DNA of 64,000 bases from Gluconacetobacter aggeris (GCF_014174395.1 NZ_JABEQD010000003.1:1-64000), one strand, 5' to 3'; positions 8,164-19,957 are shown, counted from the stretch's first letter. The notes: generated from the letters alone by a model not told the origin. A program made the numbers and translations.

Positions 8164-10582
8164 TCAGCCCATGGACGCCGTGCCGGTCCGGGCGGCGGCG
8201 CGGGCGCGCATCCGCTCGGCCGCGCGCAGGATCGCCTCGGGCGTTGCCGGCGCATCCAGCCCGGGGCAGGACCGATAGCCATCCAGACTGGCCAGCGCGT
8301 CGGAGATCGCGTGCAGCACCGCCACACCATGCACAAAGGGCGGCTCGCCTACCGCCTTGGAGCGGAAGATCGTCTCCTCGCGATTGGGCGCCCGCTCCAG
8401 CAGCGCGACATTGAAGAGACGCGGCCGATCGGAACAGGCCGGGATCTTGTAGGTGCTGGGGGCATGCGTGCGCAGCCGGCCCGTCTCGTCCCACACCAGT
8501 TCCTCGGTGGTCAGCCATCCGGCCCCCTGCACGAAGGCCCCTTCGACCTGCCCGATATCGATCGCCGGATTCAGCGATTGCCCGGCATCGTGCAGGATAT
8601 CGACACGCTCGATCCGCATCTCGCCGGTCAGCAGGTCGATGGCGACCTCCGCGCAGGCGGCGCCGTAGGCGAAATAGAAGAACGGCCGCCCCCGTCCGGT
8701 GTCCGGGTTCCACGAGATCTTCGGCGTCTTGTAGAACCCGCTGGAGGACATCGACACGCGGGCGAAATAGGCGGCCTTCGTCAGGTCCGGAAAGGGCACG
8801 ACCGTCTCGCCGACATGCACGCCGTCGGCCCGGAAATGGATATCGGCCGCCCCGACGCCCCACTGCGCGGCGGCGAAGGCGACCAGCCGCTCCTTGATCC
8901 TGCGCACCGCATCCAGCACCGCCATGCCGTTCAGGTCGGCGCCGCTGGAGGCGGCGGTGGCCGACGTATTGGGCACCTTGCCCGTGGTGGTGGCGGTGAT
9001 GCGCACCCGGTCGGCCGTCAGGCCGAATTCCCGCATCGCGATCTGCACCATCTTGGTGTGCAGCCCCTGCCCCATCTCGGTGCCGCCATGGTTCACCTGC
9101 ACCGACCCGTCGGTATAGACATGCACCAGCGCGCCCGCCTGATTGTAATGGGTGGCGGTAAAGGAAATGCCGAATTTCACCGGTGTCAGCGCGATGCCGC
9201 GCCTGATATGCGGGCTGCCCCCATTGGCGGCGCGGATCGCGGCACGCCGCGCCCGATAGGCACAGCTTTCCGCCAGCTCCGTCATGATCTCCGCCGCGAT
9301 CGAATCCTCGACCGTCATGTGGTACGGCGTCAGGTCCCGCGTGCCGGTGCCGTAGACATTGCGCAGCCGCACATCCAGCGGGTCCAGCCCGGTGGCGAAG
9401 GCGATCTCCTCGATCACCCGTTCGGCCGCCACGATGCCCTGCGGGCCGCCGAAACCGCGATAGGCGGTATTGGACTGGGTATTAGTCTTCAGCGGTTCCG
9501 ACCGCAGCCGCACATCGGGATAGTAATAGGCATTGTCGGCATGAAACAGCGCGCGATCGGTCACCGGGCCCGACAGATCGGCCGACCAGCCGCAGCGCGC
9601 GGCCAGCACCATGTCCACCGCCCGGATGCGGCCCTCATCGTCGAAGCCGACATCGTACTCCACGGCGAAATCATGCCGCTTGCCGGTCATCACCATGTCG
9701 TCGTCGCGATCCAGCCGCATCTTGGCCGCGCGTCCGGTCAGTTCGGCCGCCAGCGCCGCCAGGCAGGCCGGACCATTCGCCTGTGTCTCCTTGCCGCCGA
9801 ACCCGCCGCCCATGCGCCGGATCTCGGTCGTCACCAGATTGCTCGGCCGGCCCAGCACATGCGCCACCATGTGCTGGGTCTCGGTCGGATGCTGGGTCGA
9901 GGACCAGACCCGCATCTCCCCCTCCTCGCCCGGCTGCGCCAATGCCGCCTGCCCTTCGAGGTAGAAATGCTCCTGCCCGCCCATCACGATGCGGCCCGAC
10001 AGGCGGCGCGGCGAGGCCGCCAATCCCCGCTCCGCGTCCCCACGCCGCATCGTCAGCGGCCGCCAGACCATGGTGCTGCCCGCAGCGCGCGCCTGGTCGA
10101 TATCCAGCACCGCCGGCAGGTCCTCATAGACAATCCGCGCCAGGCGCGCCGCCCGGCGCCCCTGCCCGCGCGTTTCGGCGACCACGGCAAAGATCGGCTG
10201 GCCGTGGAAGGACACGATGTCCGACGCCAGCAGCGGCTCGTCCTCCTTCCCCACCGGGCTGATCTGGTTGTGGCCGGGAATATCCGCCGCCGTCAGCACC
10301 CGCACCACGCCGGGCGCGGCTCGGACGGCGTCCAGATCCATCGACACGATCCGGGCATGGGCCCGTGTGCTCAGCCCCGGCACCACATGCAGCAAGCCCT
10401 TCGGCTCCGGCATGTCGTCGATATAGGCGGCGGAACCCGAGACATGCATCGCCGCACTCTCATGCCGCAGGCTCTGCGACGCCCCGCCGGCAACGACGCC
10501 TTCCAGACCCGTCCCCCGCCCGGCGCCCCCGGAAGCATCGCGGGCAAGCGGGCGGTCCATGTGCGCATCGGTAATCATCGGA

Positions 10583-10590
<8 letters not shown>
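8164..10590 (-). CDS. xdhB: Xanthine dehydrogenase, molybdopterin-binding subunit
   Basis: An 808-residue large subunit of the molybdenum hydroxylase family, full length. Moco-domain motifs are present: GGGFGGKE, YRGFGGPQG, GGTEMGQGL and, near the C-terminus, AVGEPPF with the catalytic Glu. The enzyme oxidises hypoxanthine and xanthine to urate, with electrons passing to the iron-sulfur/FAD subunit. The ATG at 10590 overlaps the xdhA stop by 8 bases, pointing to coupled translation of an A2B2 complex. Related aldehyde oxidases share the fold, but the A-B-C order with a two-subunit layout is typical of bacterial XDH. Confidence 0.92.
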
Positions 10591-12058
<1,468 letters not shown>

Positions 12059-12419
12059 CGTTCGGTTCCGTCGAGCAAGTGACATGCCCCGGCAGGGGCA
12101 GATGTCCTGGCTGCCCGCCCCCCATGCAGGACAGACAACCGGAACGCGGGGCCGGCCTACCTCCCCCGAGGCAATCCGATCCCGCTCAGTTTATGACCCG
12201 AAACCTTCGGGGAAAGAAACGGGCGAGCGTCAGGCCCGCGCGTGATGACGCACGATACGCCGGCGCATCGTCCCTCTCCCCATATGATCGGACCCAGGCA
12301 TCACGCTGCCATGCATGGAGCATGCCAGCCGGTGGCCGGTTGGGGAATGGTGCTGCCTGTAACAATCCTCGTAACGTTTTCCGACTTGCGCGGCGCGCGC
12401 AAAGCCTAAACCTTGCAGC
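12059..12419. promoter_or_regulatory. Divergent control region between xdhA and the TetR gene
   Basis: This 361-base gap has no credible gene. It must hold the xdhABC promoter (leftward) and the TetR promoter (rightward). Besides the operator-like palindrome annotated separately, it contains a near-perfect palindrome at 12253-12270 (CGATACGCC/GGCGCATCG). The sequence closest to the TetR start is less GC-rich. No further element is recognised. Confidence 0.45.
12386..12402. promoter_or_regulatory. Candidate TetR-family operator
   Basis: TTGCGCG-GCG-CGCGCAA is a perfect inverted repeat with 7-base arms and a 3-base centre. It ends 17 bases ahead of the TetR start codon, a usual place for autorepression. 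No copy was noticed in front of the downstream catabolic genes. Confidence 0.45.
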
Positions 12420-13088
12420 ATGACTCGCTCCAGCGCCCTTTCCCCTGCCCTGACCCAGACCACCGTCCGGGAACGGTCGGCAGGTGCCCCCCGCCGCGCC
12501 AGCACCGGGCAGATCCTGCGTGCCGCCGAACGGGAATTCGGCCGGGACGGCTACAAGGGGGCGAGCATGTCCGCCATTGCCGCCGCGGCCGGCCTGCCCA
12601 AGGCCAACATCCATTATTATTTCGGCACCAAGGAGGATCTCTACCGCGCGGTGCTGGAAAACATCCTGGACAACTGGCTGGGGGACGCGACGGTCTGGAT
12701 TCACCCCGGCGCCTCTCCCCGGGCGGCGCTGGACGGCTATGTCCGCGCGAAAATCGCCTTCTCGCGCGACCGGCCCGATGCCTCGCGCATTTTCGCGCAC
12801 GAAGTCCTGCAGGGCGCACCGAATATCCAGACCTATTTCAACGGCGCGCTGCGCCAGCACGTCCAGACCCTGGAAGATGTCTTCCGCATCTGGCAGCGCA
12901 GCGGGCAGATGCGGCCGGTCAACGGCTCGCACCTCATGTTCTGCATCTGGGCCATGACCCAGACCTATGCCGACATGAGCGCGCAGATCGGCGCCGTGCT
13001 GGGCAGGGCCACGCTCGCACCGCACGATTACGACGACGCCGCGACCACGATCGTCGCACTCGTCCTGAACGGGATAGAAATGAATTAA
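12420..13088 (+). CDS. TetR-family regulator, RutR-like
   Basis: A 222-residue TetR regulator. The HTH spans about residues 38-75 (MSAIAAAAGLPKANIHYYF). The C-terminal part resembles the RutR/YcdC ligand domain, with a DRPDASRIFAHEVLQGAP stretch parallel to the SRDYPQASRLFCMEML region of RutR. RutR senses uracil and controls pyrimidine and purine degradation. The gene lies at the head of a carbamoylase-aminotransferase-permease set and back to back with xdhABC, so it could coordinate both. The ligand is not shown by the sequence. The N-terminal 25 residues before the HTH are low-complexity. Confidence 0.82.
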   Translation: MTRSSALSPALTQTTVRERSAGAPRRASTGQILRAAEREFGRDGYKGASMSAIAAAAGLPKANIHYYFGTKEDLYRAVLENILDNWLGDATVWIHPGASPRAALDGYVRAKIAFSRDRPDASRIFAHEVLQGAPNIQTYFNGALRQHVQTLEDVFRIWQRSGQMRPVNGSHLMFCIWAMTQTYADMSAQIGAVLGRATLAPHDYDDAATTIVALVLNGIEMN

Positions 13089-13267
13089 TATCAGCCCTTT
13101 GCTTATGTCAGCTTCGGAACATCCATAACGTCCCGCAACCGCATCGGCGGCAATATTCCGGACCTACGGTTATCTGACGACACGATCCGCCTGAAACCCG
13201 CCGCCCGCCGGATTCGGTCGGAGGCCCGCCGGCAACGCAGCACGGATCGCATTGCGGGAGAGCAGAA

Positions 13268-14536
13268 ATGAGCAATTCGGGTGCCCTTCAGGCTGGCGGC
13301 AACATCATCGTCGACGGCACGGCGCTGTGGACCGACATCCTGGAAACCGCGCGGTTCGGCGGCACACCAAAAGGCGGCATCCGGCGCCTGGCCCTGACCG
13401 AGGAAGACCGGCAGGTGCGCGCATGGTTCGTCGCCGCCTGCACCGCCCTGGGCTGCACCGTCAGCCACGATTCGATGGGCAACCAGTTCGCCCGCCGGCC
13501 GGGGCGCGATGCCGACCTGCCGCCCATCACCATGGGCAGCCATCTCGACACCCAGCCCACCGGCGGCAAGTTCGACGGCATCGTGGGCGTGCTGGGCGGC
13601 CTGGCCGTCCTGCGCGCCCTGCACGCATCGGGGTTCGAGACCCGCCATCCGATCGAACTGATCAACTGGACCAACGAGGAAGGCGCGCGCTTCGCCCCTG
13701 CCATGCTGGCCTCGGGTGTATTCGCTGGCATCTTCACCGAGCAGGAGGCCCTGGACAGGACCGACCGCGACGGCATCCGCTTCGGCGACGCGCTGGCGAC
13801 GATCGGCTATCGCGGCGCGGCACCGTGCGGCCAGCACCCGGTCGCGGCCTATTTCGAACTGCATATCGAACAGGGACCGATCCTGGAGGCCGAGGGCAAG
13901 ACCATCGGCATCGTGACCGGCGTGCAGGGCATGCGGTGGTACGAGGTCACGCTGACAGGGCGCGACTCCCATGCCGGCACCACGCCCATGACCATGCGGG
14001 CCGACGCCCTGCTGGCGGCGGCGCGGATCATCGAGGCCGTCAGCACTGTCGCCCTGGCCCACGGGCCGGATGCCGTCGGCACGGTCGGGCTGATGGAAAA
14101 CCGGCCGAACAGCCGCAATGTCGTCCCCGGCACGGTCTTCTTCAGCATCGACCTCCGCCATCCGGACGATACGACGGTCTCGGCGATGGAAACCGACCTG
14201 CGCGCACGCATCGAACACATCGTGGCCGCAGCCGGAATCGGGCTGGCGATGGAGCGGGTATGGGATTCGCCGGCGGTGCATTTCGACCCGGACTGTATCG
14301 CATCGGTCCGCGCGGCCACCGATTCCTTCGGCTATCCGGCCCGCGACATCGTCTCGGGCGCGGGGCATGATGCCGCCTATCTGGCCCGGGTCGCCCCCAC
14401 GACCATGATCTTCGTCCCATGCGCCGGCGGACTGAGCCATAACGAGGCGGAAAGCGCCGAGCCCGCCGATGTCGCCGCCGGGGCCAACGTGCTGCTGCGC
14501 GCGGTGCTGGACGCCGACACCAGGCTGGATGCCTGA
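13268..14536 (+). CDS. Zn-dependent carbamoylase, probable beta-ureidopropionase or N-carbamoyl-amino acid hydrolase
   Basis: A 422-residue M20-type amidohydrolase of the hydantoinase/carbamoylase family, a second paralogue of the HpxK protein in this window. Metal and active-site motifs are GSHLDTQPTGGKFDG, WTNEEGARF and HIEQGPILE. It starts at an ATG behind GGGAGAG. The neighbours (RutR-like regulator, omega-aminotransferase, NCS1 permease) favour cleavage of N-carbamoyl-beta-alanine to beta-alanine, CO2 and ammonia. Hydantoin-derived N-carbamoyl amino acids are the alternative. Dihydropyrimidine dehydrogenase and dihydropyrimidinase, which would supply the substrate, are not in the window. 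Confidence 0.78.
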   Translation: MSNSGALQAGGNIIVDGTALWTDILETARFGGTPKGGIRRLALTEEDRQVRAWFVAACTALGCTVSHDSMGNQFARRPGRDADLPPITMGSHLDTQPTGGKFDGIVGVLGGLAVLRALHASGFETRHPIELINWTNEEGARFAPAMLASGVFAGIFTEQEALDRTDRDGIRFGDALATIGYRGAAPCGQHPVAAYFELHIEQGPILEAEGKTIGIVTGVQGMRWYEVTLTGRDSHAGTTPMTMRADALLAAARIIEAVSTVALAHGPDAVGTVGLMENRPNSRNVVPGTVFFSIDLRHPDDTTVSAMETDLRARIEHIVAAAGIGLAMERVWDSPAVHFDPDCIASVRAATDSFGYPARDIVSGAGHDAAYLARVAPTTMIFVPCAGGLSHNEAESAEPADVAAGANVLLRAVLDADTRLDA

Positions 14537-14677
14537 CACGCCGGATCAGCGGGTCGCCGGGCAAAAAATCATCTAGCCCGGCGACGCGACCTGTTCCATC
14601 CTCCGATGGTTGCGAAGCCGTGACGGTCATCCTTTCGCCGGGCGGATACGCATCTTCGATCTCAGGAGCCTCGCGCG

Positions 14678-15991
14678 ATGTCGCCTACCAATCACGACGC
14701 GTTCTGGATGCCGTTCACGGCCAACCGGCAATTCCGCCGGACGCCGCGCATGCTGGTCGCGGCCGATGGCATGTATTACACGTCCGAGGACGGGCGGAAG
14801 GTCATGGACGGCTGCGCCGGCCTGTGGTGCGTGAATGCGGGCCATAACCGCCCCCGCATCACCCAGGCGGTGCAGAAGACGATCGCGACGCTGGATTTCG
14901 CCCCGACCTTCCAGATGGGCCATCCGCTGGCCTTCCAGGCCGCCGATCGCATCGCAGCCCTGGCACCGGGCGACCTGAACCACGTCTTCTTCTGCAATTC
15001 CGGGTCCGAAGCCGCCGATACCGCGCTCAAGATCGCCATCGCCTATCACCGCGTGCGCGGCGAAGGGGCCCGCACCCGCCTGATCGGGCGCGAGCGCGGC
15101 TATCACGGCGTGGGCTTCGGCGGCATCTCGGTGGGCGGCATCTCCGGCAACCGCAAGCTGTACGGCTCGCTCCTGACCGGCGTCGACCACCTGCCGCACA
15201 CGCTGGACCTGGAACGCAACGCCTTCAGCAAGGGCCTGCCGGCCTATGGCGCGGAACTGGCCGACAGTCTGGAACGGATCGTCGCCTTGCACGATCCCTC
15301 GACCATCGCCGCCGTGATGGTCGAACCCATGGCCGGGTCGACCGGCGTGCTGCCACCTCCCGTCGGCTATCTGAAGCGCCTGCGCGAGATCTGCGACAAA
15401 TACGGCATCCTGCTGATCTTCGACGAGGTCATCACCGGTTTCGGCCGCATGGGCGGCACGCCCTTCGCGTCCGAGAAATTCGGCGTCCTGCCCGATATCC
15501 TGACCTGCGCGAAGGGCATCACCAACGGCACCATTCCGATGGGCGCCGCGATCGCGCGCGACCATGTCTACGAGGCCTTCATGAACGGCCCCGAAGCCGG
15601 GATCGAACTCCCGCACGGCTACACCTATTCCGGGCATCCGGTGGCCTGCGCGGCCTCCCTCGCAACCCTCGACACCTATGCCGAGGAAAATCTGTTCGAG
15701 CGCGCGGGCGACATCGCACCCTATTTCGAGGAAGCAGCCCACGCCCTGCGCGGCCTGCCCCACGTCATCGACATCCGCAATGTCGGCCTGGTCGCGGGCA
15801 TCGAACTGAGCCCCCGCCCCGGCGCGCCGGGCGCGCGCGCGTACGAGATCTTCGACCGCGCGTTCCACAAGGGCGTGCTGCTGCGCTACACCGGCGACGT
15901 GCTGGCCGTCTCGCCGCCGCTGATCATCCAGAAATCGGAGATCGACCAGTTGTTCGGCACGATCGCCGACATTCTCCGCACGGTCGATTAA
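14678..15991 (+). CDS. Class III omega-aminotransferase (beta-alanine:pyruvate type)
   Basis: A 437-residue PLP aminotransferase of class III, full length. Recognisable parts are CNSGSEAADTALKIA, the LIFDEVITGFGRMG loop with the cofactor-binding Asp, and TCAKGITNG containing the Schiff-base Lys. CAGGAG lies upstream of the ATG. Such enzymes move the amino group of beta-alanine or another omega-amine to pyruvate, giving malonate semialdehyde. Following a carbamoylase by 141 bases, it would complete the release of nitrogen from pyrimidines. Exact amine specificity cannot be read from sequence. Confidence 0.85.
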   Translation: MSPTNHDAFWMPFTANRQFRRTPRMLVAADGMYYTSEDGRKVMDGCAGLWCVNAGHNRPRITQAVQKTIATLDFAPTFQMGHPLAFQAADRIAALAPGDLNHVFFCNSGSEAADTALKIAIAYHRVRGEGARTRLIGRERGYHGVGFGGISVGGISGNRKLYGSLLTGVDHLPHTLDLERNAFSKGLPAYGAELADSLERIVALHDPSTIAAVMVEPMAGSTGVLPPPVGYLKRLREICDKYGILLIFDEVITGFGRMGGTPFASEKFGVLPDILTCAKGITNGTIPMGAAIARDHVYEAFMNGPEAGIELPHGYTYSGHPVACAASLATLDTYAEENLFERAGDIAPYFEEAAHALRGLPHVIDIRNVGLVAGIELSPRPGAPGARAYEIFDRAFHKGVLLRYTGDVLAVSPPLIIQKSEIDQLFGTIADILRTVD

Positions 15992-16123
15992 GAGACGGTC
16001 GGCAAGGCCGCCCTGCCGGGCGATCCGCCTCGCGCTCGCCCGGCAGACCGGCTTTCAGACCCTCCCCAGGCTCGATGCAATCCGCCACTCGCGGCGATCC
16101 GCACGACACGGCACGGAGCACGC

Positions 16124-17572
16124 ATGCCAGACACCACGCCCGCCGGATACGATCCCGGCCTGTATAATGCGGACCTGGCACCAGTCCCGCCCGCGCGGCG
16201 GGACTGGACGTGGCTGAACATGGCCACGGTATGGATGGGCATGGTCCATAATATCGTGGTCTACGAGGCCGCTGCGGGACTGATGGCCCTGGGTTTTTCG
16301 GCGTGGGAATGCCTGGGCGTCGTGGCTGTCGCCTACATGGTCCTGTTCGTGGCCATGTGGTTCAACGCCCGGGCCGGGACGCAATACGGCATTCCGTTCT
16401 GTGTGCTGATCCGCTCCGCCTTCGGCCCGTCCGGCGCGCAGGTTCCGGTGCTGCTGCGCGGGTTCTGCGCGATCTTCTGGTTTTCGGTGCAATCCTACGC
16501 CGCTTCCCAGGCCGTCGATGCCATCCTCTCCACCCTTATCAGCGGCTGGAGTTCGCTGAACGTCTCCCTCCTCGGCATGCGGGTGCATATGTGGCTGGCC
16601 ATGGCGCTGATCTGGGTGCTGCATGCCTGGATCGCCGGCCACGGCGTGCATCGCATCCGCAATTTCGAACTGATCGCCGGCCCGCTGGTCATTGCCATCG
16701 GCGCGCTCGCCACCATCTGGGCGCTGCGGGTCGGGCACGGGCTAGGCCCCCTGTTCGCCCAGCCCTCGCGGCTGCACGGCACCGCCTTCTGGTCCGCCTT
16801 CGCAATGGGCGTGACCGGCATGATCGGCATTTGGGCCACCTTCGCGGTCAATATCCCCGACCTGTCACGCTTCGTCAGGTCAGAGCGCGATCAGGTGATC
16901 GGCCAGGCGATCGGCCTCCCGGTCACGGCCCTGGTCTTCACCCCCATGGGCATCATCACCACCTCGGCCACCATGATCCTGTTCGGCCGGCCGATCTGGA
17001 ATCCGGTCGAACTGCTGCTGACGCTCAATCACCCGGTGGTCACGGTTCTCGGCGGGGCAACGCTGGTCCTGGCCACGCTGTCGGTCAATGTCGTGGCCAA
17101 CATCATGCCCGCCGCCTACGACCTGATGAACCTGATGCCACGCCGGCTGAATTTCGACCGCGCCTCGTCCCTGGTCCTGGTCCTGGGCGTATTCTTCATG
17201 CCCTGGCTGTGGTTCGACGATGCGGCAAGCATCTATCAGGTGCTGAACGTGGTCGGCGGCCTGCTGGGGCCCGTCACCGGAATCATGCTGGCCGATTTCT
17301 ATCTGGTGCGCCGCCAGGCGCTGGACGTGGCCGCCCTCTATCGTCGCGGCGCCCGCTACGATGGCCGCGACGGTTGGAATCCCCCCGCGCTGACGGCCTT
17401 CGCGGCCGGCGGCGTCATGGCATCGGCCGGCCAGTTTCTGCCTGCCCTGGCCGCGTTGAACACATTGTCCTGGTTTGTCGGCGTCGCAGCCGGCGCCGTT
17501 GTCTATCTGGCGCTATCCCCCCGACAGGAAAATCCCCAGACCAGCGAGAGCATATCGCCCTCCGGCGCCTGA
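16124..17572 (+). CDS. NCS1-family nucleobase/hydantoin permease
   Basis: A 482-residue, very hydrophobic inner-membrane transporter with about 12 predicted helices. The N-terminal YNADLAP...RDWTWLNMATVWMGM pattern is characteristic of the NCS1 family (uracil, cytosine, allantoin and hydantoin importers such as Mhp1). It probably brings in the substrate of the preceding carbamoylase and aminotransferase, as a cation or proton symporter. It starts 132 bases after the aminotransferase. Uracil, dihydrouracil, hydantoin and allantoin are all possible cargos. Confidence 0.86.
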   Translation: MPDTTPAGYDPGLYNADLAPVPPARRDWTWLNMATVWMGMVHNIVVYEAAAGLMALGFSAWECLGVVAVAYMVLFVAMWFNARAGTQYGIPFCVLIRSAFGPSGAQVPVLLRGFCAIFWFSVQSYAASQAVDAILSTLISGWSSLNVSLLGMRVHMWLAMALIWVLHAWIAGHGVHRIRNFELIAGPLVIAIGALATIWALRVGHGLGPLFAQPSRLHGTAFWSAFAMGVTGMIGIWATFAVNIPDLSRFVRSERDQVIGQAIGLPVTALVFTPMGIITTSATMILFGRPIWNPVELLLTLNHPVVTVLGGATLVLATLSVNVVANIMPAAYDLMNLMPRRLNFDRASSLVLVLGVFFMPWLWFDDAASIYQVLNVVGGLLGPVTGIMLADFYLVRRQALDVAALYRRGARYDGRDGWNPPALTAFAAGGVMASAGQFLPALAALNTLSWFVGVAAGAVVYLALSPRQENPQTSESISPSGA

Positions 17573-17588
17573 CTCCCGCGCCGGACCC

Positions 17589-18404
17589 TTACGGGGGATA
17601 AGACGAATCCCGGATCGCATGCCCAGGCTCGAAATGCGCGATCCGGCAGCTATGGTCTTGAAGTTCCTCACCCGATGCCCGATCGCCCGATACCGGCTTG
17701 ACCCGATCATCCAGCAGGATGAAGCCGGGACGGCCGCCGGGCCAGATCGTGCCCACCACGACGAGCGTATGCCCCCCCATCTCGCGCGCCGGATCGGCCA
17801 GGGACGCCGCCAGCCGCCGGAAGGGATAGGCACCGTCCAGATCCTGCCCGTCGATCCGGGTGGCACGATAGTGATGGCCCGCCAGATCCAGGGGGGTCCA
17901 GCCGGCACCGATATGGGGGCGTGCCCAGTGCAGCGCCACGCGGATTTCGGGCGCCAGGCAATCGACGTGAATATGCAGTTGGTTCTGCGAGCGCCCCTGT
18001 TGCGAGTTGATCGCCAGCGCCATCGTCTCGCGCGGCATGGTATGGCCCAACCGTGCGAGCGCGCGGTCGACCTGGTGCCAGGCCGCGCCGAAATAATCGG
18101 GCGCGTCGGGGCGCAGGATCGACGGGTCTTCCATGCCGGTGACCCGGTCGGTCGGAATCAGCAGATATTGCGCCGCCCCGTCGCGGTCCTTCAGCACCGC
18201 ATAGCCCCGGCTGGGGTCCACCGCGGCACAGGGCGCGGGTGAATTCTCGCCAAGCTGGTTCGGCACGCAGCGCCCATGGACAATGTTCCACAGCACGTTC
18301 GGATCATGATCGGGCCGGGGTGGACCATTCGCCCGGGCAGTCGCCAGCAACACGCCCGCCGCCATGGCGGCGGGGACAAGGCACGCCAGTACACGACGCC
18401 TCAT
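17589..18404 (-). CDS. cdh: CDP-diacylglycerol diphosphatase
   Basis: A 271-residue protein with an N-terminal signal/anchor (MRRRVLACLVPAAMAAGVLL). It matches the CDP-diacylglycerol pyrophosphatase family: NIVHGRCVP, GYAVLKDRDG, QYLLIPTDRVTGMEDPSIL and the HIT-like LHIHVDC. The enzyme splits CDP-diacylglycerol into phosphatidate and CMP at the periplasmic membrane face. It overlaps the ppx stop by 4 bases (ATGA) and so belongs to the hda-ppk-ppx direction, an unusual partner for polyphosphate genes. It ends 16 bases from the convergent NCS1 gene. Confidence 0.87.
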   Translation of the reverse strand: MRRRVLACLVPAAMAAGVLLATARANGPPRPDHDPNVLWNIVHGRCVPNQLGENSPAPCAAVDPSRGYAVLKDRDGAAQYLLIPTDRVTGMEDPSILRPDAPDYFGAAWHQVDRALARLGHTMPRETMALAINSQQGRSQNQLHIHVDCLAPEIRVALHWARPHIGAGWTPLDLAGHHYRATRIDGQDLDGAYPFRRLAASLADPAREMGGHTLVVVGTIWPGGRPGFILLDDRVKPVSGDRASGEELQDHSCRIAHFEPGHAIRDSSYPP

Positions 18405-19903
18405 GCCGTGCCGGCCTCCTCGATCCGAGCGGGCAGCGCAAAGGCTTCGGCCAGCCGGTCCAGCCGGCGCCGCACACTTTCGCCGCGCACCACGCCACGT
18501 CCCCGCGCCAGATGCAGCGTCACCTCGTCGGGCGACAGCTTGATCCATGTCCCGTCGAGCAATTCCTCGGTGCTGCCGCAGACCGTATAGGCCAGCCGCA
18601 GCGCCAGCCCCAGGACGAGCGCCCGCTGGAAATCCTCGGCCGTCAGCAGCAGCCGCGACGGCTGCAGGAAATCATGGCCCAGTTCGGCTTCATAACGCAC
18701 CGCCAGCGTCAGGGCGACGAAGGCCCGGGCCTGATGGTCGAACCCCACACCCTGCATGCGCAGCACCCGCAGATAAGTCTGCTCGGCCCGATATTCCGGA
18801 TGATCGTAGGACCCGATATCGGACAGCAGGCACGCAGCCCGGCGCAGGCGCCGCTGGGGCGTGCTCTCGCCGGGAAAGAGCGGGGCCGTCCAGTTCATCA
18901 ACTGGTCCGGCAGCGTCTCGCTGCGCCCCAGCCGGCGGCACATTTCCCGTGCCACCGCCTCCTGCGGGTCCAGCGCCGCGACCGACGCCGCGACCCGGCG
19001 CATATACCAGCCCTCGCGCAGCCCATCGACGCAGAAGATCACGCTGGACGGCTGCAGCCGCCGCAGCAGGCGGCGCAGTACGACGGCGGCAAACGGCACA
19101 TCGTCCAGCCGCTTGCGCGGCGCGCCGGGCACCCGCTCCAGCGCGCGGCGCGGGGTGTTGACCACCCACTCGGTCATGTCCCGCGCGCCCTCACCCGAAA
19201 GGGTAAAGAGATGCACGATGTTCAGCGGATAATTGGTCCGCGCAATCTGCAGGCGCGCCAGCGCGCGGAAGGCCCCACCGACCAGATAGAGCGGCCGGCC
19301 CACCACATCGTCCAGCCAGCCGACCTGTCCGATATCGGCATCGGCGATGGTCCGCGCCTTCTGCAAATCGCCCTCGGCACGGTCATTCAGCCGGATCACC
19401 CCCAGCCGCAGGGTGCAGGCATCCAGCTTGCGCCCCGCCGACAGGCGGATCAGCTCCAGCGACCCGCCGCCGATATCGGCAACCAGCCCGTCAGCCTCGG
19501 GCAGGCCGCACAGCACGCCGGTCGCCGAATAATCAGCCTCTTCCTCGCCCGACAGAATGCGGATCGGCACGCCGGGCATGCGCGCGCGCAGGGCGGCGAC
19601 AAATTCCGGGCCGTTGGTGGCATCGCGCACGGCGGCGGTGGCCAGGATCTCGAACGGGTCGGCATCCATGCCCCGCGCGATGGCATGGAACCGGTCCATG
19701 ACCTGCATCGCCAGGCCCACGCCCTCCTCGTTCAGCCGCCCGGTGGCGTTCAGCCCCCGCCCCAGGCGCAGCACCGCCTTTTCATTGAAGATCGGAATCG
19801 GATTCCGCGAAATACCGTCGAACACGACCAGCCGGACGGAATTCGACCCCAGATCGACAACGGCCGAACGGCGATGCGGAACCCGGATCATCGGGCCCGG
19901 CAC
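18401..19903 (-). CDS. ppx: Exopolyphosphatase
   Basis: A 500-residue member of the Ppx/GppA family, ASKHA fold. The nucleotide/phosphate loops are clear: VVDLGSNSVRLVV near the N-terminus and ADIGGGSLELI near residue 143, with LSGEEEADYSATG before it. The C-terminal half is the HD-like helical domain. It releases terminal phosphate from polyphosphate. The start at 19903 (or the Met four codons in) lies 54 bases after ppk, so the enzymes that make and degrade polyphosphate are co-transcribed. GppA activity on pppGpp is a possible second function. Confidence 0.9.
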   Translation of the reverse strand: MPGPMIRVPHRRSAVVDLGSNSVRLVVFDGISRNPIPIFNEKAVLRLGRGLNATGRLNEEGVGLAMQVMDRFHAIARGMDADPFEILATAAVRDATNGPEFVAALRARMPGVPIRILSGEEEADYSATGVLCGLPEADGLVADIGGGSLELIRLSAGRKLDACTLRLGVIRLNDRAEGDLQKARTIADADIGQVGWLDDVVGRPLYLVGGAFRALARLQIARTNYPLNIVHLFTLSGEGARDMTEWVVNTPRRALERVPGAPRKRLDDVPFAAVVLRRLLRRLQPSSVIFCVDGLREGWYMRRVAASVAALDPQEAVAREMCRRLGRSETLPDQLMNWTAPLFPGESTPQRRLRRAACLLSDIGSYDHPEYRAEQTYLRVLRMQGVGFDHQARAFVALTLAVRYEAELGHDFLQPSRLLLTAEDFQRALVLGLALRLAYTVCGSTEELLDGTWIKLSPDEVTLHLARGRGVVRGESVRRRLDRLAEAFALPARIEEAGTA

Positions 19904-19957
19904 ATGCGAACGGCGACCGGCGGAAGCTGCGTCATGCTGTAACCTTCACTGAAACCC

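Noticed and set aside
13103-14539. 478-codon minus-strand frame opposite the carbamoylase gene
   Set aside because: No start signal or family motif; the plus-strand protein has full catalytic motifs.
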